This document shows positions 56,036 through 64,000 of a stretch of 64,000 bases of DNA, piece after piece. Origin of the DNA: Pelobates cultripes (lineage: Eukaryota > Chordata > Amphibia > Anura > Pelobatidae). Numbering within the stretch: the stretch's first letter is position 1; the number at the start of each line of letters is the position of its first letter. The stretch covers positions 110,646,928 to 110,710,927 of the forward strand of contig OW240918.1 of assembly GCA_933207985.1 (NCBI GenBank), read 5' to 3'. The position numbers and the translations under genes are program-made. The notes beneath the pieces were generated by a model. It saw nothing but the letters and a program-made list of their open reading frames with translations. It was not told the DNA's origin and searched no databases.

Positions 56036-56761
56036 AATTATGTGTGTGAGTGTATGTGTGTCTGTCTGTGTCATGGTGTGTGTGTCTGTCTGTGTCATGG
56101 TGTGTGTGTGTGTGTGTGTGTGTCTGTCATGGTGTGTGCCTGTGTCATGGTGTGTGTGTCTGTGTCATAGGTTGTGTGTATTGGGATGTGTGTGTCTGTC
56201 TGTCATGATGTGTGTCTGTCTGTCATGGTGTGTGTGTGTGTCCATCTGTCATGGTGTGTGTGTGTCTGGGTGTGTGTGTGTCTGTCATGGTGTGTGTCTG
56301 TGTCATGGTGTGTGTGTGTCTGTCATGGTGTGTGTCTGTGTCATGATGTGTGTGTGTGTGTGTCTGTCTGTCTGTGTCATGGTGTGTGTGTCTGTCTCAT
56401 AGTGTGTGTCTGTCATGGTGTGTGTCTGTCATGTCTGTCATGGTATGTGTCTGTCTGTGTGGTGTGTGTGTTTCTGTTTGTGTCATGGTGTGTGTGTCTG
56501 TCATGGTAGGTGGGTGTCTGTCATGGTGTGTGTGTGTCTTTCATGGTGTGTGTCTGTCTGTCATGGTGTGTGTGTGTGTGTGTGTGTGTAGGTGTGTGTC
56601 TGTGTCTGTCATGGTGTGTGTGTGTATGTGTGTGTGTGTGTGTCATGGTGTGTGTGTGTCTGTCTGTCATGGTGTGTGTGTGTGTGTGTGTGTCTGTCAT
56701 AGTGTGTGTCTGTCATGGTATGTGTCTGTCTGTGTCATGGATTGTGTGTCTGTCTGTCATG

Positions 56762-56792
<31 letters not shown>

Positions 56793-56935
56793 TCTGTCTG
56801 TGTCATGGTGTGTGTGTGTGTGTGTGTTTCTGTCTGTGTCATGGTGTGTGTGTGTGTCTGTCATGGTATGTGTGTGTCTGTCATGGTATGTGTGTGTCAA
56901 GGTGTGTGTGTCTGTCATTGTATGTGTGTGTCTGT
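56036..56935. repeat. TG-rich minisatellite (TGTGTGTCTGTCATGG)
   Basis: Irregular repeats of TGTGTGTCTGTCATGGTG with TG expansions. The Cys/Val-rich frames of up to 197 codons are repeat by-products. Confidence 0.95.
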
Positions 56936-57029
56936 GTTTTTAAAAATAGTGTTTTTAAAAATAGTGTTTTTACTCACCTTTTTTCCCCTCACGTCATGGT
57001 GGTCTCCCCTCAACTGGCCATGCCTCTAT

Positions 57030-57061
57030 GGCTGAGATCATCAAGCTTGATGATCTCAGCC
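57030..57061. repeat. 32-bp perfect palindrome centred on AAGCTT
   Basis: GGCTGAGATCATCAAG followed by its exact reverse complement, within the T2-type segment. Confidence 0.9.
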
Positions 57062-57214
57062 AATCTGCACTGACACAGGAAGCACCTCTAGTGACTGTCT
57101 GAGTGTCTGTCACTAGGAAGCAATGTAAACACTGCCTTTTATATGAAAAGTCAGTGCTTACATTGAAAAGCCTGCAGGGACAGGCTATATACACCAGAAC
57201 CACTACATTAAGCT

Positions 57215-57720
57215 GTGTGTGTGTGCGCGCCTGCTAGTGAGTGCGCTTGCTTGCATGTGTGTGCCTGCTAGTGAGTGAGCTTGTGTATGTATGTCAATGA
57301 GCTTATGTATATCAGTGAGATTGTTTGTCTATGAGCCTGTGTATCAATGAGCTTGTGTGTGTCAGTGAGATTGTCTGTGTCTGCATGTGAGTATGGTTAC
57401 TGTATAATTAAACGTTTTACTCTGAAAGGACCAATATTTTATATTAGAAAAGGCAATATACATATATATATATATATTAATTACTCAATCATATGGGGTG
57501 GCAAGACATATTACATGCAACAATATATGGCGCAATGACTTATGGGGCTGGCATAGATTTTTTTTCCAGGGCTGCTTTGTATCCCCAGTCCAGCCCTGAT
57601 ATTACTTTTAGGAATTCTAAATTAACCTTTATGGAATTTTGCACAAATGCATTTATTAAGTTATCTATTTTGCTGCATTAAAAGGACACTGTAGTCAATA
57701 TATCTGCTTCATCTCGTTAA
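57215..57720. other. TG-rich tail and no gene; T2 left end at 57682
   Basis: Irregular GTGTGTGCCTGCTAGTGAGTG repeats reach about 57390. A T2-type left end, TTAA plus AAGGACACTGTAGTC, is at 57678-57697, interrupted 35 bases in by the next TTAA element. Confidence 0.5.
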
Positions 57721-58545
57721 CCCCTTAGTGACCAGACCGTTTTTCATTTTCTTACCGTTAAGGACCAGGGCTGTTTTTATATTTCTGCGGTGTTTGTGTT
57801 TAGCGGTAATTTTCCTCTTACTCATTTACTGTACCCACACATTTTATATACCGGTTTTCTTGCCATTAAATGGTCTTTCTAAAGAAACCATTATTTTCAT
57901 CGTATCATATAATTTACTATAAAAAATATTAGAAAATATGAGGAAAACATTTTTTTTAAAAAACACTTTTTCTAACTTTGACCCCCAAAATCTCTTACGC
58001 ATCTACAATCGACAACCCAGTGTATTCAGTGTGGGGTATATCCAGTCTTTTTTAGTAGCCACTTAGTCACAAACACTGGACAAAGTTAGCATTTATATTT
58101 GTTTGTGTGTTAAAAATGCAAAAACCTATTATGAACGCTAACTTTGACCAGTGTTTGTGACTATATACTCGAGAGACTTCCCTGAACACAAATATTAGTG
58201 TTTCGAAACAGTAAAACGTATCACAACAATTATATCATTAGTGAAAGTGCAGTAAGATTTACTTTCACTGACAATATCATCGCTGTGATATGTTTTATTT
58301 TTTTGAAACACTAATATTTGTGTTCAGCGAAGTCTCCCGAGTAAAACAGTACTCCCCATGTACAGGTTTTAGGGTGTCATTGAAAGTTACAGGGTTAAAT
58401 ACTGTGCTAGCAAACTAAATTATCTGGACTTTCGGCCTGGGTTGTCAGACAGGTCCCTCAAATTGTAATCAATAAAATTACTTAATTATGTAAAAATATT
58501 ACATAAATATGCATGTAGAATTTAAATATATATACGTATATGTCT
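57721..58545 (+). mobile_element. TTAA-type element fragment, relative of 43.2-44.7 kb
   Basis: CCCCTTAGTGACCAGACCG follows TTAA at 57717-57720. The sequence that follows (GTTTGTGTTTAGCGGTAATT, CCAGTGTTTGTGAC, GGGTTGTCAGACAGG, TATGCATGTAGAATTTAAAT) is the reverse complement of the right half of the 38.9-44.7 kb element. The other end is missing. Confidence 0.75.
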
Positions 58546-58709
58546 CCAGTAAGGGTCGGGCTGTAGATGGCCAGGCACCCTTATTTAATTAAACTACTTG
58601 AAAATTGTTTAACACTGAATGGAGGGATGGTGCCAGGGGACTTCAGGCACTATAACCAATTCATAGAGATAAAATGGTTATAGTAACTACCATTTTATTA
58701 ACCCTTTAA

Positions 58710-58781
58710 CCCCTTAAGGACACACGACATGTGTGACATGTCATGATTCCCTTTTATTCCAAAAGTTTGGTCCTTAAGGGG
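58710..58781. mobile_element. Small palindromic TTAA MITE
   Basis: CCCCTTAAGGACACACGAC to GTTTGGTCCTTAAGGGG, 72 bp, flanked by TTAA at 58706-58709 and 58782-58785. Confidence 0.9.
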
Positions 58782-58785
58782 TTAA

Positions 58786-59175
58786 AGTTAGGTTACAGGG
58801 TTTATTTGTCGTTTAATTGGTATGATTAATTAAATTACTTGGTAATATTGCTTGTATATGTTACCAAGTTAGGGGAAGTGTTTGTGGTGTTTGTTCAACT
58901 CATCAGCCAACACTTAGAACTATTTTGGGGTACTGGTCAATTTTTAGTAAAGTGTTATCCAGAACTTTGAGATGTTGAGTACACAATTTTCAATGGTTCT
59001 TTTAGAGTGTTGATGGCTGCTCTCCACAGGGGAGGGCTGGAAAGGGGGACATTGCCCTTTGGAACACTGTAGATCTAGGCTTGTGGGCTGCAGCCTCAGG
59101 ACATACTGATGGAAGTTGCAGGAATATATATATGTCAGACTCAAATAATGTTTTGAGACATTCACAAACATCTGT
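58786..59175. other. No gene seen
   Basis: No recognised content. Confidence 0.4.
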
Positions 59176-59177
59176 CA

Positions 59178-59255
59178 GTTTAATGTACAAAAAAGGCAAT
59201 TCCTCCTCCAGGGCTTTTAATGTACAAAAAAGGCAATTACTCCTCCAGGGCTTTA
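59178..59255. repeat. 38-39-bp tandem duplication in LINE endonuclease
   Basis: TTAATGTACAAAAAAGGCAATT plus CCTCCTCCAGGGCTTT occurs twice in a row with a single change. It shifts the endonuclease reading frame. Confidence 0.85.
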
Positions 59256-60917
59256 GTAAAGAAAAATGGAGTAGAAATACTCATACATAAAAAGTGCCCT
59301 TTTGTCCTACAAAATATGCAAACGGATACCGCGGGAAGGTACATCATTCTCACAGGGGCTATATACACTACCACGTACCATCTAATAAACATATACACTC
59401 CCAACCAACCAGACCCGGAATTCTGGGATCAACTACACGACACAATACAAACACTGTCATGGAATAGTGATACTGGGAGGCGACCTAAACTCGACGCCCA
59501 GCCCTGCATTTGATCGTAGCACACCGATGGGGAACCAAAGGCCCCAGAGGGTAGGGGGTCAAGCCAAAATATTAGCCAGATTCATACAAAAGACGAAACT
59601 GCTAGATCCCTGGAGGCTACAACATCCAGGGGGAGGGACTATACGTTCTATTCGGCGTTACACTCAACATATTCCCGGATCGACCTGTTGCTGGTCAGCC
59701 AAATAGGGATCCCGTGGATCCAATCGGCAAGAATTAACCTTATGACATGGTCGGATCATGCCGACATAGAGTTCACGCTGAGACTCCCGGGACTGAAACC
59801 CCCATGGAAATGGAGGTTAAACAGCACACTTATAAAAGACCCAGAGGTGACAAAAACTATACAAGACAAACTAACAGCCTACTTTGACAAGAACGACACG
59901 CCAGAGGTAACACAATCCACGGTTTGGGCTGCCCATAAGGCAGTCATTAGGGGTACCCTTATTAAAATAGCGACCAGACGCAAAAAATTAAAGGCAGAGA
60001 CCCTATTTGAACTACAAAAAGCGCTGAGGAAAGCTGAAGTCAGACATAAACAGAACCCCACGACAAAGGGACTCCAAAATCTCAGAGAGATACGCTACGA
60101 AATTAGGGCCAGAGCGGTGGAGGTGCTAGGTAGGGACCTAATCCGTAAAAAATGCCTCTATTACGAACGCTCCAATAAGATGGATACCTTACTGGCCAGG
60201 GCACTTAATCCGAAACCACAATATCGAACTAAAACAGCGGTACACGACCCACAAGGAAAAATAACCCATGATCCTATGGAGATCAATCAGATCTTCACGG
60301 AGTTCCTCTCCAATATATATAATCACTCCCCAGAGCTGAATACCAGCAACGGGAACTACACACAAGTGGTCACAGACTATGTCGCAAGATCCAACTTGCC
60401 GCAGGTAAGCCTCAAGGTCTTACATGCCAAAGGAATGCCCATAGAGGAAGAGGAGGTGGACAGGGCAATCACCGCCCTAAAAGGGAACAAAGCCCCAGGG
60501 ACGGATGGCTTTGATGGCTCCTATTTTAAAATCTTAAGGGACACACTGATCCCAAGGCTAGTTAAAGTATACGCGGAGTGCATGGCCGGGGGATGCCCAA
60601 ATCCGGAAACGCTCAAGGCAGACATCTCACTCATTCCTAAACCAGGTAGGGACCCAACAGAAGTGGCGAACTACAGGCCAATCTCACTGATTAACTTCAA
60701 CGTGAAAATATTCGCAAAAATACTGGCGACACAGTTGAGTCCCCTCTTAACGACCCTAATCCATCCAGATCAGGTTGGCTTCGTACCAACTAGGCAATTA
60801 TATGAGAACACGAGGAGGGGAGCGGACATTATTTGGTGGGCTGTGAGGACTCGGACGCCTTTTCTGGTCCTATCTCTGGATTCAGAAAAGGCGTTCGATA
60901 GAATACAATGGCACTAC
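59220..60917 (+). pseudogene. L1/Tx1-type LINE: endonuclease and RT, first part
   Basis: The endonuclease half reads NGVEILIHKKCPF, AGRYIILTGAIYT, INIYTPNQ, GGDLNSTPSPAFDR, YSRIDLLLVSQIG across a frame change, and WSDHADIEF. Its first blocks (SIN, QETH) are missing. A frame then runs unbroken from 59688 to the insertion, through the linker and the RT blocks KGNKAPGTDGFDGSYFK, LIPKPGRDPTEVANYRPISL, HPDQVGFVPTRQ and LVLSLDSEKAFDRIQW. It stops at 60917, where a hAT-type element is inserted right after the DxxxAFD block. Frameshifts near 59470 and 59690 affect only the endonuclease. Confidence 0.88.
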
Positions 60918-63156
60918 CAGGGCCGGTGCAAGGATTTTTGCTGCCCTAGGCAAAAAATTTTTTGCCACCCCCCCCATATGTCCTGCCCACCATGTGACAT
61001 CACAATGCCCCGCCCATATGCTCTGCCATATGGGCCAACGCCAGTCTTCACAAAGTGTCTTTTATCTGAAAAGTGTGTTTACATTAAAACGCCTACAGGC
61101 ACAGGCTATAGACACCAGAACCACTACATTATGCTGTAGTGCTTCTGGTGACTATAGTATCCATTTAATGTGAGGTAAATTAGAGATTAGTGCCACTAAT
61201 AATATATTGGATTGCCTACTTACCACCAGATGAGGACAAGAGGCTGATGATGGGCTCTGTCTGGCTCCACAGGTCTGGTGTAGAAGAGGCTCTCAGGAGA
61301 CTGTTTTTAACAGTGCTCACAACAATTAACGAACAGGAAGCAGCTCAATTTTTTAGGGCCCCTTACACAGCTCAAGGTCTGGGCCCCCAGGGCTTGACCG
61401 TGAGTATGCCTTCAATGCCCACCCATAAATCCACCTACATGGCCCACCTGTAAGTTCTCTCACAGGAAGTGGAGTGTATGTGTGTAGGGGATGTTTTATG
61501 TGTTATTGTAGAGGATGCAACGTGTGTGTGTTCTTATAGAATGTAGTGTATAGGGATACCAATTTCTGTAAGGGATGTAGTGTGTTTATAGGGGATGCAG
61601 TGTGTGTTTGCGTGTAAGGAATGCATTGTATGTTTCTGGGTGTGTGTGTGTAAGGGGTGCAAGGTGTGTTTCTGTGTATTTAATTGAATGCAGTGTGTGT
61701 CTGTAAGGGGTGCATTGATTGTGTAAGAGATGCATTTTGTTTCTGTGTGTAAGAGAACGAGTTTGTGTGAACGTAAGGGATGCATTGTGTGTTTCGGGTG
61801 TGTCTGTGTGTGAGTAGGAATGCATTGTATGTTTCTGTGTGTGTGTGGGGGGATGCATTGTGTATGTGTGTAGTGTAAAAGAGAGGGTTTGTGGGGCCCC
61901 CTGTAGTCCCCCCTTGGTGGTCTTCTCACTCCCCCCTCTCCCCCTTAGTGGTCCTCCAAACCTTCCCCTTAGTGGTCCTCCCTCTCCCATATCCATTAGT
62001 AGACATTCCCCTCTTCCCCCCACCCCCTTAGTGGTAATCTCCCCTCCTCAGTGGTCATTATCCTCTTTCACCCCCCCCCTTAGTGGTCCTTACCCTCCTC
62101 CCCTCTCCTTAGTGGTCCTCCCTACTTACCCCCCTTTGGTGGTCCTTTCCCCCCTTAGTGGTCCTCCCTCTCCCAAACCCCTTAGTGGACCTCACCCCTC
62201 CTCCCTCAGTGGTCCTTGCTCCCCATCCCCCCTCCCCCTGTGTTCCTTCACCCTTCCCAAGTAGTCCTACTTCCTCTCCCAGTGGTTCTTACTTCCCTTT
62301 CCCCCCAGTGGTCCTACCCTCCTCCCTCAGTGGTCCTACTTCCCTCCTCCCCCAGTGGTCCTTTCCCTCCTCTGGTGTCCTACCTCCATGGTGGTCTCCT
62401 ACCCTCCACTGCTGTTCCTTACCTCCCTCCCTGTGGTCCTACCTATCCCTCTCCCTCCCCTTGTGGTCCATACTCTTTCCCTGGTGGTCCTTACCACCTC
62501 TCCCCCAGTGGTCCTACCTCCCTCCCTCCCCTCTGTGTCTTGGCTCTGCCCTCCTCCCTGGTGGTCCTACTCTCCCTCTCCCTCCCTCTGTGGTCCTACT
62601 TCCCTCTCCTGTGGTTCTGTCACTCTCCCTTCCCTGGTGGCCCTTACTTCCTCTCCCCTCCTTCTGTGGCTCCTGCCTACTCTCCTCTGTGGTCTCCTAC
62701 TTCCCTCTCCTGTGGTCCTACTTCCCCTCTCCTGTGGTTCCTGCCTACTTCCTCCTCCCCTCCCCCTGTGGTCCTTGCCTACCCCTCCTAACCCTCCTCC
62801 CCTCCCCCTGTGGTCCTTACCTACCTTGCCCTCCTCTTCCCTCCCGCGTATGTAGCGTGGCCGGGCACTTCCTGTCAGTCCGCCGGCGGCCGGGTACAGG
62901 AAACAGAGGTTCCTGTCCCGCGTTCCGCGCCGCCCGGCCACGCTTGAGAGACCGGTGGGAGAGATTGCTCTGCGCTTCCCTCCTGCCAGTCACTCAAATC
63001 CGTCAGCCCTCCACAGCAGTGCTGCGCCACCTGAGGCTTGCAAAAGCGCTCAGGCGGCGCAGCATGAGGAGCGGCCAGGTGCAGGGATCCGGCGACCCCT
63101 GCTAAGCTGCGCCCTAGGCGGCTGCCTAGGTCGCCTTACAGGTAGCGCCGGCCCTG
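60918..63156. mobile_element. Non-autonomous hAT-type element, copy 2
   Basis: It starts CAGGGCCGGTGCAAGG and ends AGGTAGCGCCGGCCCTG. The flanking 8-mers GGCACTAC (60910-60917) and GACACTAC (63157-63164) match at 7 of 8. It is the reverse orientation of copy 1 at 5950-8470, with the same T2-derived segment (61040-61170), the TG-rich block (61470-61870), a C-rich minisatellite (61900-62840) and a shortened GC-rich hairpin (62850-62945). Removing it rejoins the LINE RT frame. Confidence 0.9.
61900..62845. repeat. C-rich minisatellite (TGGTCCTACTCCCTC) in copy 2
   Basis: Complement of the G-rich array of copy 1, with units such as CCCTTAGTGGTCCTCC and CCCTGTGGTCCTACC. Proline- and Leu/Ser-rich frames of up to 315 codons are by-products. 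Confidence 0.9.
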
Positions 63157-63164
63157 GACACTAC

Positions 63165-64000
63165 CTCTTCTCGCTACTAGAGCACCTGCAAATGCCGGGA
63201 CCATTTATCAGAGGAATAAAATTCCTATACTCAGAGCCCAGAGCACAAACCACCGTGCCGGGAGCAGCCCCAACCCCCTTTAGACCAGAGAACGGCACCA
63301 GACAGGGATGCCACTTGCCCCCCCCTGCTGTTCGTCCTAGCGCTGGAGCCACTACTACATAAAATACGGGAGGATGAAAACATAACAGGGATACGAGCGG
63401 GAGGAGAGGAATATAAAGTCTCTGCATATGCGGACGACGTACTAGTCACAATTACTAAACCCCTACAATCCCTGCCCTGTCTCCTGTCCCTCCTGGAGGA
63501 GTACGGACACGTAGTGGGTTATAAAATTAACCTGGAAAAATCGATGGCAATGCCAATAGGAATGGACCAAGAGGAAATAAACAGTAAAAAAAACATATAC
63601 CCCCTCAAATTCATACAATCCAGTATAAAGTACCTAGGGATTAAACTCACGGCCGACCCTGATAACTTTTATAAGGCGAACTATACGCCCAGTATCCAAT
63701 CACTTTGTCGAGACCTGGAAAAATTGTACGAAAAACCAATCTCATAGATAGGCAGACTACATGCCATCAAAATGACGCTGTTCCCCGACTGCTGTTTTTT
63801 TTCCAGGCCCTACCGATTAAGGTGACCAAACAAGACCTTACTCCTCTACAGAGGAATATAGATAACTTCATATGGGCACAAAAACGCCACAGAATAGCCA
63901 AGCAAGTGTTGTATAGAACAAAATCTAGAGGCGGACTGGGTCTCCCAAACCTTTATCAATACTATCTAGCGGCAAAGCTAGCCCAAATCGTAGTATGGCA
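63165..64000 (+). pseudogene. L1/Tx1-type LINE: RT second part, runs off window
   Basis: It resumes with LEHLQMPGPFIRGIKFLY, then ENGTRQGC, after which one frame change gives CPLLFVLALEPLLHKIRE. The catalytic box SAYADDVLV is intact (YADD codons 63427-63438), followed by GYKINLEKSMAMPIG and YLGIKLTADPDNFYK. A stop lies at 63745-63747 and a further frame near 63780-64000 continues LPIKVTKQDLT and KQVLYRTKSRGGLGLPN. Compared with the 25-31 kb copy this one is much less decayed. The 3' end is outside the window. Confidence 0.87.

Larger units (their letters stand above)
55650..57240. mobile_element. T2-type element swollen by minisatellites
   Basis: The left end is TTAA (55646-55649) plus AGGACCACTATAGGCTC. 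A T2-type inner right segment, AGGCTATATACACCAGAACCACTACATTAAG, is at about 57180-57213; the true right terminus is not found. Between them lie a 32-bp palindrome, a GC-rich minisatellite and almost 0.9 kb of TG-rich repeats. Confidence 0.6.

Noticed and set aside
55821..57073. Cys/Val-rich frames of up to 197 codons
   Set aside because: They read TG-rich repeats (TGTGTGTCTGTCATGG) and change frame freely with repeat length.
61839..63105. Proline/leucine-rich frames of up to 315 codons
   Set aside because: Products of the C-rich minisatellite of hAT-type copy 2.

Overview
The window looks like repeat-rich nuclear DNA of a vertebrate, most likely a frog. The evidence is the mix of transposable elements: TTAA-flanked T2/Kolobok-type elements with ends near AGGGACACT, Tc1-like DNA transposons, hAT-type non-autonomous elements, L1/Tx1-clade, L2-clade and CR1-like LINEs, a Penelope-like retroelement with a GIY-YIG domain, and a DIRS/Ngaro-like tyrosine-recombinase retrotransposon with an SGNH-hydrolase reading frame. 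I found no host protein-coding gene, tRNA, rRNA or CRISPR array that I can support. The species call is inference from repeat content only.

Layout. 1-5.9 kb: AT-rich DNA with a 35-bp minisatellite, a telomere-like array inside an old repeat, and a T2-like element. 5.95-8.47 kb: a complete non-autonomous hAT-type element with a perfect 8-bp target duplication. 8.5-19.4 kb: degraded repeats, an old L1/Tx1-type LINE (about 12.7-15.1 kb) and a 5'-truncated L2-type LINE (15.3-16.4 kb, minus strand). 19.4-21.0 kb: a full-length Tc1-like transposon whose transposase carries a 19-bp frameshifting deletion. 23.2-24.5 kb: a CR1-like LINE broken by a stack of three TTAA-inserting elements. 25.3-31.2 kb: an L1/Tx1-type LINE split by a 2.2-kb hAT-type element. 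34.9-36.1 kb: an L2-type LINE. 36.8-38.4 kb: a different Tc1-like transposon on the minus strand. 38.9-44.7 kb: a nest, with a TTAA-flanked element containing a Tc1-like element that itself contains a hAT-type element.

48-55 kb holds a DIRS/Ngaro-like element on the minus strand (gag-like, recombinase and hydrolase parts seen). Where its reverse transcriptase should lie there is a Penelope-like element with a 644-codon open frame, an 822-bp almost identical inverted copy of part of it, and a 100-N assembly gap. 55.6-57.3 kb: a T2-type element expanded by TG-rich minisatellites. 57.7-58.8 kb: more TTAA-type elements. 59.2-64.0 kb: a fairly young L1/Tx1-type LINE that runs off the window and is split by a second copy of the 5.95-8.47 kb hAT-type element in the opposite orientation.

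The sequences do not form a pathway. The useful information is order of insertion: hAT-type elements landed in LINEs and in a Tc1-like element, the Penelope-like element landed in the DIRS-like element, and TTAA-type elements landed in CR1 and in the DIRS-like element. Only the Penelope-like frame is long and unbroken; the other transposon genes carry stops, frameshifts or insertions.
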